64,000 nt of DNA from Ruminococcus flavefaciens 007c (GCF_000571935.1 NZ_ATAX01000024.1:1-64000); one strand, 5' to 3'; positions 26,392 to 34,621 are shown, numbered from the stretch's first letter. Translations and numbers: made by a program. The notes: generated by a model from the letters alone, not told the origin.

Positions 26392-26892
26392 ATGTCTGTA
26401 ACCATAAGGATAGTGAGCAATGATACCGAGCTTAAAGAAATTGCTGAGCTGGCATCTGAAATATGGCATGAATGCTTTGTTGATATAATAAGTGAAGGTC
26501 AGATCGATTATATGGTCGGGATGTTTCAATCATATAATGCGATGACCAGGCAGATCATTAATGAAGATTACAGCTATTATGCAGTTCGTGAAAATGATGA
26601 GCTGTGTGGATATATTGGAGTAAAGCCCGAAAAGGATAAACGCTTGTTTCTGAGTAAACTCTACTTGAGAAAGGATAAGAGAGGAAAAGGGATTGCATCC
26701 CTGATGCTGAAAAATGTATTTGACACAGCCAGGGAATACGGAAATACAGAAGTATATCTTACAGTAAATAAACATAACGATCATGCAATAGCTGTTTATA
26801 AAAAGATAGGATTTAAAGTGATAGAAGAGACTGTGAAAGATATTGGCTGCGGCTATGTTATGGATGATTACATTATGAGCTTTGCTTTATAA
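26392..26892 (+). CDS. GNAT-family N-acetyltransferase
   Basis: 166 residues. GNAT elements in order: motif A LFLSKLYLRKDKRGKGIASLMLKNV, with the R/Q-x-x-G-x-G/A acetyl-CoA pyrophosphate loop (RGKGIA), then VYLTVNKHNDHAIAVYKKIGFKVI. The C terminus (GCGYVMDDYIMSFAL) is typical of small-molecule acetyltransferases of this group. AAGGAG precedes the start, which lies 15 nt after the yebC terminator. The acceptor substrate is unknown. Confidence 0.88.
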   Translation: MSVTIRIVSNDTELKEIAELASEIWHECFVDIISEGQIDYMVGMFQSYNAMTRQIINEDYSYYAVRENDELCGYIGVKPEKDKRLFLSKLYLRKDKRGKGIASLMLKNVFDTAREYGNTEVYLTVNKHNDHAIAVYKKIGFKVIEETVKDIGCGYVMDDYIMSFAL

Positions 26893-26918
26893 GATTATTG
26901 ACTGCTAACATGAATCAG

Positions 26919-26947
26919 TTGACTTCCGTATCAATATAATGTATAAT
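26919..26947 (+). promoter_or_regulatory. Promoter of mntP
   Basis: TTGACT (26919-26924), 17 bp, TATAAT (26942-26947). Confidence 0.85.
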
Positions 26948-26952
26948 AACCA

Positions 26953-27103
26953 TTGTTGTGTGAGGCGGAGCTTAACCGCAAGTTATGCGGAAAGCAGACG
27001 TATCGATTTTATCGGTACGAGTTCGCCTTGGATAATGAGGTCTGCATACGGATTTTTGCTGTATGCTGACATCGTTCGGGTACTTTTGTATCCGATTTTT
27101 TTT
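26953..27103 (+). promoter_or_regulatory. Probable Mn2+ riboswitch (yybP-ykoY like) with expression-platform terminator
   Basis: Helix AGGCG (26963-26967) / CGCCT (27024-27028) closes a junction that has GGAGCTTA on its 5' side and CGAG on its 3' side, recalling the GGGGAGUA and GCGAGA elements of the yybP-ykoY aptamer. Two hairpins sit inside (CCGC...GCGG at 26975-26990 and CGTATCGA...TCGGTACG at 26999-27019). A strong terminator follows: TCGGGTAC (27076-27083) / GTATCCGA (27088-27095) plus T8. The gene controlled is mntP, a classic target. The match to the consensus is imperfect and the class call rests partly on context. Confidence 0.6.
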
Positions 27104-27117
27104 GAGAGGGTATTTTT

Positions 27118-27687
27118 ATGGGTATTGCTGAATTACTTTTGTTATCTTTGGGATTGGCAATGGATGCTTTTTCTGTTTCGGTCTGTAAGGGACTTTCTAT
27201 GAAAAAGCTCAATATGAAAGGCGGCGTAATAACTGCATTGTTTTTCGGCGTATTTCAGGGGCTTATGCCTGTGATAGGATATTTCCTCGGAAGCCGTTTT
27301 GAAAAGATAATAAGCTCTTACAGTCACTGGATATCCTTTGGATTGCTTGCCTTTATTGGCGGAAAAATGATATTGGAAGCTTGTAAGCGCGATGAAAATG
27401 AAGTGAATGACAAGGAATACAAGCTTGATTTGAAGGAACTTTTTATTCTTGCGATAGCTACAAGTATAGATGCTTTGGCGGTAGGTATAGTATTTGCTGC
27501 TGAAAAGACGAATTTGATTTTTTCTGTATCGGTTATCGGAATAATTACATTTATACTTTCGCTATTGGGCGTATTTATCGGCCATAAATTCGGAAGTAAA
27601 TATGAAAAGAAAGCTGAATTTGCAGGCGGAACTGTACTTGTGCTTATAGGCGTAAAGCTTCTTCTCGAAGGACTTGGAGTTATTTAA
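27118..27687 (+). CDS. mntP: Manganese efflux pump MntP
   Basis: 189 residues, six predicted transmembrane helices in two repeats. The conserved acidic sites are visible: LAMDAFSVSVCKGLSM near the N terminus and ATSIDALAVGIVFA in the second half. MntP exports Mn2+ under excess. GAGAGGG precedes the ATG. A terminator-regulated leader upstream should couple expression to Mn2+. It is monocistronic and followed by a terminator. Confidence 0.93.
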   Translation: MGIAELLLLSLGLAMDAFSVSVCKGLSMKKLNMKGGVITALFFGVFQGLMPVIGYFLGSRFEKIISSYSHWISFGLLAFIGGKMILEACKRDENEVNDKEYKLDLKELFILAIATSIDALAVGIVFAAEKTNLIFSVSVIGIITFILSLLGVFIGHKFGSKYEKKAEFAGGTVLVLIGVKLLLEGLGVI

Positions 27688-27692
27688 ACAGA

Positions 27693-27770
27693 AAACCGAG
27701 GGCTTTTTGAATATACCCTCGGTTAGCTTATTTATTAAGGACTGCTTCGGCAGTCTGTTTTATTTTTCCT
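27693..27770. terminator. Two terminator hairpins between convergent genes
   Basis: First hairpin CCGAGGG (27696-27702) / CCCTCGG (27716-27722) follows mntP. Second hairpin GACTGC-TTCG-GCAGTC with TGTTTTATTTTT lies just before the stop of the minus-strand dockerin gene and reads best on the plus strand, so mntP transcripts have two stops. Confidence 0.75.
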
Positions 27771-29217
27771 TGATAACAAGAGGAAGTGATTCTATCTTTT
27801 TGAGAAGATATTCCTGTATTGCTAGTGCATCGTCTGATGTAAGTCCCTTTGTGGAGGGATCAACATCGCCGTTGAGCTTGCCCTGAGATGTTAGGTGCTT
27901 TTCATCAGTACCTTCGATTCCATACTTGTTGGGGTTAGCAAGAGACTGCATGATGAGTATAGCGTCTGCAAGATCGACATTCTCATCACAGTTGGCGTCA
28001 CCGTAGAATATGGTAGTTGACGGCTCAGATGAAGTAGTAGATGATGTGGTAGTATCAGAAGTTGTGGTTGAAGAAGTAGAAGAAGAAAAAGTAGTAGTAG
28101 TTGTTGTTGTTGTTGAAGTAGATGTTGTAGTGGTTATATCAGAACCCTGCGCATTCCATATTGCCTTGAAGGAAATGCCAAGTCCCGGAGCTGCTCCCTT
28201 TATGACATATTCCTCACCCGGCTGAACAATAGTATCACCATTCTGCCAGCCGCCGAATACGAAACCTTCATTTGATACAGTGCATTCCGGTGCTATTATT
28301 GAAGTATCGGTATATCCGGGAACCTTGATGTAGTCGGCAGTAGAAGAGGTAGGCTTGAAAACTACAACATATCTTATAGGCTTCCAGTTAGGGAACATAT
28401 GAACATCGTGGGAAGGCATTGTAAAAGTGGAGAGTGCCTCGTAGTCTTTTCCGTCCTCTTCACAGTGCCAGCTTTCGATTGTAAAGCCGTTTCTTGAGAA
28501 ACGATCGGTTGCCTGAAGTTCGGTGGAAAGTGTTTCTGCGATCTCATATGTCTGTGAAGTTGCTCCGTTTATTCTGTCGGCGTCACCGACGGAATAGATA
28601 AGATTATAGAGCTTCTTGAGGTTCCTTTCGAAAATCATATCTTCATCATGGACAATGACTTTAGTGCCTACAAAAAACTCCATGTCGTTATATTTCCATC
28701 CGATCTGTTTGTAGCCGGCTTTAGGAAAGACTTGAATGGGAACATTAACGCAGCGTCCCTTAAGGAATTTTTTAGGCGGAACACTTTTTTCGGCTTCTGT
28801 ATCAATAACACCGTCATTTTCAACTCTGAAGGTTACCTTATGAAAAACAGTGTCCTCTTCGTCGACCCATACAGGTTTAAAGGTCATATCACTTTCACCT
28901 ACACGGAAAACGTCGGTTGCATTGTAACCAACTATATCATCTGCTGACCAGCAACTGAAAATATAGCCTTCTCTTTCGGGGACAATATTAGTAATAAATT
29001 CCGATGAATTAGGTCTTACTTCGATGTCTGTGAGTTCGGGGACGTTGCCGTCTTCGTCAGCAGGAATGTAAACGCCTTCCTCGCTGAGATCGTAATGGAT
29101 TGTACAAGTAGTCTTTTCTTCTGTATCAGCTCCGGTTGCAAATCCGCTGTTGAAGGAACAGAATGCAATGACCGCTGATGTGCTCAATGCAAAAAATGAT
29201 TTTGATAAGTGTTTCAT
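27760..29217 (-). CDS. Secreted InlB-repeat protein with dockerin
   Basis: 485 residues from ATG 29217, which follows GGGAGGG; the in-frame ATG 27 nt upstream has no binding site. The signal peptide ends near FNSGFATGA. Residues ~45-340 carry InlB B-repeat/Flg_new-like beta units (GYIFSCWSADD, FKPVWVDEE, KAGYKQIGWKYND, GFTIESWHCEEDG, NWKPI, FVFGGWQNGD). A Thr/Ser linker of ~40 residues follows. The C-terminal dockerin has loops DANCDENVDLADA and, after an insertion, LTSDDALAI; the second loop is degenerate. Likely a surface or cellulosome-attached adhesin. It is co-transcribed with the small DUF4250 gene. Confidence 0.85.
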   Translation of the reverse strand: MKHLSKSFFALSTSAVIAFCSFNSGFATGADTEEKTTCTIHYDLSEEGVYIPADEDGNVPELTDIEVRPNSSEFITNIVPEREGYIFSCWSADDIVGYNATDVFRVGESDMTFKPVWVDEEDTVFHKVTFRVENDGVIDTEAEKSVPPKKFLKGRCVNVPIQVFPKAGYKQIGWKYNDMEFFVGTKVIVHDEDMIFERNLKKLYNLIYSVGDADRINGATSQTYEIAETLSTELQATDRFSRNGFTIESWHCEEDGKDYEALSTFTMPSHDVHMFPNWKPIRYVVVFKPTSSTADYIKVPGYTDTSIIAPECTVSNEGFVFGGWQNGDTIVQPGEEYVIKGAAPGLGISFKAIWNAQGSDITTTTSTSTTTTTTTTFSSSTSSTTTSDTTTSSTTSSEPSTTIFYGDANCDENVDLADAILIMQSLANPNKYGIEGTDEKHLTSQGKLNGDVDPSTKGLTSDDALAIQEYLLKKIESLPLVIKEK

Positions 29218-29267
29218 AAGCCCTCCCATCCGGTGCTTTTGCACCGATCAATCGTCTCAAAAAGACA

Positions 29268-29444
29268 TTATTTGAATGAATTTGCGTTAGGATCGTAAAA
29301 GTATCCTATGCCGCCCAGCTTAGATGATATATAATCCTGTTCAACGCAAAGACTCTTGCATAGCTCTTCAAAAGAAGGATATTCATCACGAAGAAGAGTA
29401 TTTATATAACTCAGAAGGATAACCGGATCATTTGGTAAACTCAT
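29268..29444 (-). CDS. DUF4250 domain protein
   Basis: 58 residues from ATG 29444 with AAAGGAG upstream; longer in-frame starts lie inside an upstream hairpin and are not used. MSLPNDPVILLSYINTLLRDEYPSFEELCKSLCVEQ followed by IGYFYDPNANSFK is the DUF4250 pattern, a small helical family common in Firmicutes with unknown role. It is first in a minus-strand unit; the InlB-dockerin gene begins 50 nt downstream. Confidence 0.82.
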   Translation of the reverse strand: MSLPNDPVILLSYINTLLRDEYPSFEELCKSLCVEQDYISSKLGGIGYFYDPNANSFK

Positions 29445-29472
29445 AATTGACTCCTTTGCCGAAGCGACTGAA

Positions 29473-29508
29473 ATTTTCCGCGGAATGCAGTGCAGGACAT
29501 TCGCGGAA
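29473..29508 (-). promoter_or_regulatory. Leader hairpin of the DUF4250 transcript
   Basis: Inverted repeat TTTTCCGCGGAATG / CATTCGCGGAAAA, 13 bp with one bulged base. It lies between the promoter (29557-29585) and the DUF4250 start. There is no T run on the minus strand, so it looks like a stabilising or regulatory leader rather than a terminator. Confidence 0.5.
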
Positions 29509-29556
29509 AAAGGTGAAATAAGCAATATATGATGCTTATTTGTATGTTATAAAAAT

Positions 29557-29585
29557 AATATACAATAGGAAAAGAGATTTGTCAA
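29557..29585 (-). promoter_or_regulatory. Promoter of the DUF4250-dockerin unit
   Basis: Minus strand TTGACA (29585-29580), 17 bp, TATATT (29562-29557). Confidence 0.8.
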
Positions 29586-29766
29586 TAAATTTTGAAAAAT
29601 ATAAAAAACGAACTTTTAGTAAATATGTATTTTTCTTTAACTTCAATAAAGGCTTTTTGATGATGGCAATAAATGAGAAACTTTCGAACGGTATTACGGA
29701 ATCGCATATGTATTCCTTAACAACTTTTAGTAGGAAATAATTATATTTTATTAAAGAAATATTCAT

Positions 29767-29954
29767 ACATTGACATTAACTTAATGTAGTGCTCCGGAAT
29801 AGAAATAATAGAGAAGAACCAACAACATTGACACTTGTAAATGTTGAGTTTATATGAAAAATAAAAATGTGCATTATTGTGTAAAATGCACAGTAATATA
29901 GGCTTTAATTAGGCTAAATTGGAGATAGAAATTTTCTATTATATATGATATAAT
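29767..29954 (+). promoter_or_regulatory. Dyad-rich promoter region of the hydrogenase operon
   Basis: This A+T-rich stretch without a gene carries a perfect 7-1-7 palindrome ACATTAA-C-TTAATGT (29773-29787), CAACATT/AATGTTG (29823-29846), GTGCATT/AATGCAC (29869-29891) and the 9-mer ACATTGACA twice (29767, 29825). Candidate promoters are TTGACA 29828-29833 with TATATG 29851-29856, and TATAAT 29949-29954 with only a weak -35 (TAGAAA). The architecture suggests regulated transcription. Confidence 0.6.
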
Positions 29955-30008
29955 ATTAAAGATATGTGAGATGTGATATTTTGTCTCATCTATATTTTAT
30001 ATATGACA

Positions 30009-30026
30009 TTGTTACATTTTTCACAG
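30009..30026 (+). promoter_or_regulatory. Candidate Rex operator
   Basis: TTGTTAC-ATTT-TTCACAG has the 7-4-7 layout of Rex (NADH/NAD+ sensing repressor) sites; each half differs from a consensus half (TTGTTAA, TTCACAA) by one base. It lies downstream of the -10 at 29949 and 23 bp before the first start codon of an NAD-linked hydrogenase, where a repressor could block transcription. No rex gene is in the window. Confidence 0.55.
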
Positions 30027-30048
30027 CTAAAATAAGGAGGTCCATTAA

Positions 30049-30543
30049 ATGAATTCAGCTAAATCAACTGTTCCCTTCAAGGGTACTCCCGAGCAGGAGG
30101 CTGAGCTTCTCAAGGTTATCGAGGAAAAAAAGAACGATAAGGGTTCTTTGATGCCTATCCTTCAGAAGGCTCAGGAAATCTACGGCTACCTTCCAATTGA
30201 GGTTCAGGCAATTATTTCCGACAACACAGGTATTCCGCTTGAGAAGATCTATGGTGTTGTAACCTTCTATGCTCAGTTCTCTCTTTATCCAAAGGGTGAA
30301 TACACTATTTCTGTCTGTCTTGGTACAGCTTGCTATGTTAAGGGTTCCGGAGATATTTACAATAAGCTCCAGGAAAAGCTTGGAATAGGCGGAGGCGAGT
30401 GCACACCTGACGGTAAGTTCTCACTTGACGCTTGCCGCTGCATCGGTGCCTGCGGACTTGCACCTGTTCTCACAGTAAATGAGGACGTTTACGGCCGTCT
30501 CACTGTTGACGACGTTGATAAGATCATCGAAAAATACGCTTAA
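30049..30543 (+). CDS. NuoE-like [2Fe-2S] subunit of NAD-linked [FeFe] hydrogenase (HydC/HndA type)
   Basis: 164 residues. Thioredoxin-like [2Fe-2S] protein with the four cysteines CLGTACYVKGSG and CRCIGACGLAP, preceded by the helical NuoE N-terminal domain (LMPILQKAQEIYGYLP ... VTFYAQFSLYPKGEYTI). In trimeric hydrogenases it passes electrons next to the NuoF-like subunit. AAGGAGG precedes the ATG. First gene of the hydCBA-like operon; the next gene begins 31 nt later. Confidence 0.93.
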   Translation: MNSAKSTVPFKGTPEQEAELLKVIEEKKNDKGSLMPILQKAQEIYGYLPIEVQAIISDNTGIPLEKIYGVVTFYAQFSLYPKGEYTISVCLGTACYVKGSGDIYNKLQEKLGIGGGECTPDGKFSLDACRCIGACGLAPVLTVNEDVYGRLTVDDVDKIIEKYA

Positions 30544-30574
30544 TTCCAAACATTACCATTTAGGAGGTTAACTT

Positions 30575-32473
30575 ATGAAGACTCTTGAAGAACTCAAGGT
30601 TGTCAGAGACAGCATGAAGGGCGAAGTTGCTCTCAGAACACATGGCAATGCTTCTTCAAAATATGAAAGACATGTCCTTGTCTGCGGCGGTACAGGATGT
30701 ACTTCTTCAGGCTCTCCCAAGATCATTGAAGAGCTTGAAAAGGAATTCGCAGAAAAGGGACTTACAGATAAAGTTCAGATCGTTAAGACAGGATGCTTCG
30801 GACTTTGCGAGCGCGGTCCTATCATGATCGTATATCCCGAGGGCTCATTCTACTCACGCGTTAAGGTAGAAGAGATTTCACGTATCGTTGACGAGCATCT
30901 CATCGGCGGTACCCCTGTTAAGGAGTTCCTCTATGAGGAAACAGTAGCAGGCGATGAGATCAAGGCTCTCGACGATACTTCATTCTACAAGAACCAGAAG
31001 CGTGTTGCTCTCAGAAACTGCGGTGTTATCAATCCTGAGAACATCAACGAGTACATAGGCCGTGACGGTTATGAGGCTCTCGGCAAGGTTCTTACAACAA
31101 TGACTCCTGAGGACGTTATCCAGACTATCCTTGATTCTGGTCTCCGCGGACGTGGAGGCGGTGGATTCCCCACAGGTATGAAGTGGAAACTTGCAAGAAA
31201 TATCGTTCCCGATGCTGACCAGAAGTACGTTTGCTGTAACGCTGACGAGGGTGACCCGGGCGCATTCATGGATCGTTCCGTACTCGAGGGCGACCCCCAT
31301 GTTGTACTTGAGGCTATGGCTATCGCCGGTTACGCTATTGGCGCAACACAGGGTTACATTTATGTTCGTGCAGAGTATCCTATCGCTGTTGAGCGTCTTA
31401 ATATTGCCATCAAGCAGGCACGTGAGACCGGAATGCTCGGTAAGAACATCTTCGGCACTGACTTCTGTTTCGATATCGACCTCCGTCTCGGTGCAGGCGC
31501 TTTCGTTTGCGGTGAGGAGACAGCTCTTATGACATCTATCGAGGGCAACCGTGGTGAGCCCCGTCCGAGACCTCCTTTCCCTGCTGAAAAAGGTCTCTTC
31601 CAGAAGCCTACTATCCTCAACAATGTTGAGACATATGCTAATATTCCTCAGATCATCCTCAACGGTGCAGAATGGTTTGCATCAATGGGTACTGAGAAGT
31701 CAAAGGGTACCAAGGTATTCGCCCTCGGCGGTAAGATCAAGAACACCGGTCTCGTTGAAGTACCTATGGGAACAACACTCCGTACCGTTATCGAGGAGAT
31801 CGGCGGCGGTATCCCTAATGGCAAGAAGTTCAAGGCTGCTCAGACAGGCGGACCTTCTGGCGGATGTATCGATCCTTCAAACTTCGATATTCCAATCGAC
31901 TACGATAACCTCATCGGTATCGGTTCAATGATGGGTTCAGGCGGACTTATCGTTATGGACGAAGATAACTGTATGGTTGATATCGCTAAGTTCTTCCTTG
32001 AATTCACTGTTGACGAGTCCTGCGGTAAGTGTACTCCTTGCCGTATCGGTACAAAGAGAATGTGGGAGATACTTGACAGGATCACAAAGGGCAAGGGAAA
32101 TCTTGAGGACCTCGATAAGCTCGAAGAACTTGCTTACCATATAAAGGCTAACTCACTCTGTGGTCTTGGCCAGACTGCTCCTAATCCTGTTCTTTCCACA
32201 CTCAGATGCTTCCGTGATGAGTATATCGCTCACGTTGTTGATAAGAAGTGTCCTGCTGGCGTATGTAAGGACCTCCTCAGCTTCGAGATCGAAAAGGATA
32301 AGTGTATCGGTTGTGGTATGTGTGCTAAGCAGTGTCCTGCTTCCGCTATCACAAGAACAGACTACATTGCACCCGGCAAGAAGCTTGCTGCAATGGAGAT
32401 CGACAAGAATAAGTGCGTAAAGTGCGGAGCTTGTATCGCTACATGTAAGTTCAAGGCAATCATCAAGAAGTAA
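30575..32473 (+). CDS. NuoF-like flavoprotein subunit of NAD-linked [FeFe] hydrogenase (HydB/HndC type)
   Basis: 632 residues. An N-terminal thioredoxin-like [2Fe-2S] domain (CGGTGCTSSGSP ... TGCFGLCERGP) is followed by the NuoF core with NADH/FMN site GLRGRGGGGFPTGMKWK and CNADEGDPGAFMDR, the SLBB domain, and the 4Fe-4S site ESCGKCTPCRIGTKRM. The C terminus has a 2x[4Fe-4S] ferredoxin domain (CIGCGMCAKQCP, CVKCGACIATC). This subunit holds the flavin where NAD(H) and ferredoxin electrons are confurcated or bifurcated in the HydABC group. It is 14 nt upstream of the catalytic subunit gene. Confidence 0.95.
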   Translation: MKTLEELKVVRDSMKGEVALRTHGNASSKYERHVLVCGGTGCTSSGSPKIIEELEKEFAEKGLTDKVQIVKTGCFGLCERGPIMIVYPEGSFYSRVKVEEISRIVDEHLIGGTPVKEFLYEETVAGDEIKALDDTSFYKNQKRVALRNCGVINPENINEYIGRDGYEALGKVLTTMTPEDVIQTILDSGLRGRGGGGFPTGMKWKLARNIVPDADQKYVCCNADEGDPGAFMDRSVLEGDPHVVLEAMAIAGYAIGATQGYIYVRAEYPIAVERLNIAIKQARETGMLGKNIFGTDFCFDIDLRLGAGAFVCGEETALMTSIEGNRGEPRPRPPFPAEKGLFQKPTILNNVETYANIPQIILNGAEWFASMGTEKSKGTKVFALGGKIKNTGLVEVPMGTTLRTVIEEIGGGIPNGKKFKAAQTGGPSGGCIDPSNFDIPIDYDNLIGIGSMMGSGGLIVMDEDNCMVDIAKFFLEFTVDESCGKCTPCRIGTKRMWEILDRITKGKGNLEDLDKLEELAYHIKANSLCGLGQTAPNPVLSTLRCFRDEYIAHVVDKKCPAGVCKDLLSFEIEKDKCIGCGMCAKQCPASAITRTDYIAPGKKLAAMEIDKNKCVKCGACIATCKFKAIIKK

Positions 32474-32487
32474 GCGGAGGAATAGTA

Positions 32488-34236
32488 ATGGAAAATATTA
32501 CAGTAAAAATCAACGGTGTTGAATTAGAAGTCCCCAAGGGCACTACTGTTCTTGAAGCTGCTCACATGGCCGGCTTTGAAATTCCTACACTTTGCTATAT
32601 GAAGGAGATCAATGAGATCGGTGCCTGCCGTATCTGCGTTACAGAGGTTAACGAGGGCAGAGGCTTCCGTCTTGTTGCAGGCTGCGTATATCCCTGCTCC
32701 AATAATATGGAGATCCTTACAAGCTCACCCAAGGTTATCGAGTCCAGAAAGAGAACTCTTGAGCTCATTCTTTCAACTCATGACAGAAAGTGCCTCTCCT
32801 GCGTAAGAAGCGGCAACTGTGAGCTTCAGAAGCTCGCTAAGGACTATGGCGTTGAGGATGCTACAGTTTACGACGGCGTTAAGAACGAGTATGAGGTTGA
32901 CAATTCTGCTCCCCATATGTATCGTGATAACAACAAGTGTATTCTTTGCCGCCGCTGTGTAGCAGTATGTGCAAAGACACAGGGCATCGGCGTTATCGGT
33001 GCTAACGAGCGTGGCTTCAAGACATATATCGGTTCTGCATTTGATATGGGCCTCGGCGAGACAAGCTGTGTATCCTGCGGACAGTGTATCGCAGTATGTC
33101 CTGTTGGCGCTCTCTCAGAGAAGGACTATACCAAGGAAGTTATGGCAGCTATCGCAGATCCCGAGAAGACAGTTCTCGTACAGACAGCTCCTGCTGTTCG
33201 TGCCGGTCTTGGCGAGTGCTTCGGCAATCCTATCGGTACAAATGCAGAAGGAAAGATGGCAGCTGCTCTCCGCAGACTCGGATTCGATAAGGTTTTCGAT
33301 ACAGACTTTGCTGCTGACCTTACTATCATGGAAGAGGCTACTGAGTTCCTCGATCGTTTCTCAAACGGCGGAACACTTCCTCTTATCACTTCATGTTCAC
33401 CAGGATGGATCAAGTTCTGTGAGCACTACTATCCTGATCTTCTCGATCACCTTTCAAGCTGTAAGTCACCTCAGCAGATGTTCGGTGCAACAGCTAAGAC
33501 ATACTACGCTCAGAAGATGGGGATTGATCCCAAGAATCTTGTTATGGTATCAATTATGCCTTGTACAGCTAAGAAGTTCGAGATTGGCAGACCTGATCAG
33601 AACGCAGCTGGCGTACCTGATGTTGACTACGCTCTTACAACACGTGAGCTGGGCAGAATGATCGAGCGTGCAGGTATCCTCTTCAATTCACTTCCCGAGG
33701 AGAAGTTTGATGATCCGCTCGGTATCTCAACCGGTGCTGCTGTTATCTTTGGTGCTACAGGCGGCGTTATGGAGGCTGCTCTCAGAACAGCTGTATATAC
33801 ACTCACAGGCGAGAACGTAACAGATCTCCCCGAGGTTCGTGGTACAAAGGATATCAAGGAAGCAACATATGACGTTGCAGGCAATAAGGTAAAGGTAATT
33901 GTTACAAGCGGTCTTGCTAATGCAAGAAAGGTTCTTGACGATATCAGAGCAGGTAAGTGTGATGCTCAGTTCATTGAGATCATGGCTTGTCCCGGCGGCT
34001 GTGTAAACGGCGGCGGTCAGCCTCAGGTTCCCATGGGCATCAGAAACTTTGTTGATATCAGAGAGGAAAGAGCTAAGGTTCTCTATAACCTTGATAAGTC
34101 TATGCCTCTCAGACAGTCTCATGAGAATCCTGCTATCAAGAAGGTATATGAGGAATTCTTTGAGAAGCCCGGCAGCCACAAGGCACATGAGGTTCTCCAT
34201 ACATCTTATGTTAAGAGAAAAGTCAATGAAATATGA
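32488..34236 (+). CDS. Catalytic subunit of NAD-linked [FeFe] hydrogenase (HydA/HndD type)
   Basis: 582 residues. An N-terminal plant-type [2Fe-2S] domain (CYMKEINEIGACRICV), the His-Cys3 cluster (HDRKCLSCVRSGNC), two [4Fe-4S] motifs (CILCRRCVAVC, CVSCGQCIAVCPVGAL) and the H-cluster domain. L1 is TSCSPGW instead of the usual TSCCPxW, L2 is MPCTAKKFE, and L3 is EIMACPGGCVNGGGQP. The small-subunit-like C-terminal helix is fused. It reduces protons or oxidises H2 as part of the cytoplasmic trimer; the active site is built by HydE/F/G (HydG encoded at 8526). A strong terminator follows 22 nt after the stop. Confidence 0.96.
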   Translation: MENITVKINGVELEVPKGTTVLEAAHMAGFEIPTLCYMKEINEIGACRICVTEVNEGRGFRLVAGCVYPCSNNMEILTSSPKVIESRKRTLELILSTHDRKCLSCVRSGNCELQKLAKDYGVEDATVYDGVKNEYEVDNSAPHMYRDNNKCILCRRCVAVCAKTQGIGVIGANERGFKTYIGSAFDMGLGETSCVSCGQCIAVCPVGALSEKDYTKEVMAAIADPEKTVLVQTAPAVRAGLGECFGNPIGTNAEGKMAAALRRLGFDKVFDTDFAADLTIMEEATEFLDRFSNGGTLPLITSCSPGWIKFCEHYYPDLLDHLSSCKSPQQMFGATAKTYYAQKMGIDPKNLVMVSIMPCTAKKFEIGRPDQNAAGVPDVDYALTTRELGRMIERAGILFNSLPEEKFDDPLGISTGAAVIFGATGGVMEAALRTAVYTLTGENVTDLPEVRGTKDIKEATYDVAGNKVKVIVTSGLANARKVLDDIRAGKCDAQFIEIMACPGGCVNGGGQPQVPMGIRNFVDIREERAKVLYNLDKSMPLRQSHENPAIKKVYEEFFEKPGSHKAHEVLHTSYVKRKVNEI

Positions 34237-34257
34237 CTAAAAGCTGAATTCATTATT

Positions 34258-34284
34258 GGGCGGACGTAAAGTCCGCCCTTTTTA
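34258..34284 (+). terminator. Terminator of the hydrogenase operon
   Basis: GGGCGGAC (34258-34265) / GTCCGCCC (34271-34278), 5-nt loop, T5. Confidence 0.92.
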
Positions 34285-34313
34285 TTGACATAGTATGTAG
34301 AAAGTGATATAAT
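34285..34313 (+). promoter_or_regulatory. Promoter of the zinc-ribbon gene
   Basis: TTGACA (34285-34290), 17 bp, TATAAT (34308-34313). Fully consensus. Confidence 0.9.
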
Positions 34314-34343
34314 ACTATATATAAATCATTAGGGGGGCATTTT

Positions 34344-34565
34344 ATGGATAAAGTATGTGAATACTGTGCTGCTAAGGTTGTTTCCGGTACGCTTGTTTCA
34401 CCATATCTTGTACAGTTTTATCCTGAAGGTGAAGAAAAGAAGTTGAAACCGAAGAGAAGTCAGGTGATTTGTGATGCTTGTCCTCAGTGCGGACATATCC
34501 AGAATATCCGTCTGAAGGATCCTGAGAATATTATGAAGTATCGTTATACGATCCTTGATGACTGA
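34344..34565 (+). CDS. Small zinc-ribbon-like protein
   Basis: 73 residues with CEYC near the N terminus and CDACPQCG near residue 50, a likely four-Cys zinc ribbon, in a soluble Lys-rich protein. GGGGGG precedes the start, and the promoter matches the consensus in both hexamers, so strong expression is expected. It is followed 56 nt later by rubrerythrin, with no terminator between them. Family not named; it could be a metal-binding or nucleic acid-binding factor. Confidence 0.75.
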   Translation: MDKVCEYCAAKVVSGTLVSPYLVQFYPEGEEKKLKPKRSQVICDACPQCGHIQNIRLKDPENIMKYRYTILDD

Positions 34566-34621
34566 TAAGTGAATAAACAATTATCTGCGTGGGTATAATA
34601 CTTCCAAAAGGAGGTAATATC

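Noticed and set aside
29540..29740. Open frame of 66 codons on the plus strand before the hydrogenase operon.
   Set aside because: No ribosome binding site, extreme A+T composition, and it overlaps the opposite-strand promoter at 29557-29585.
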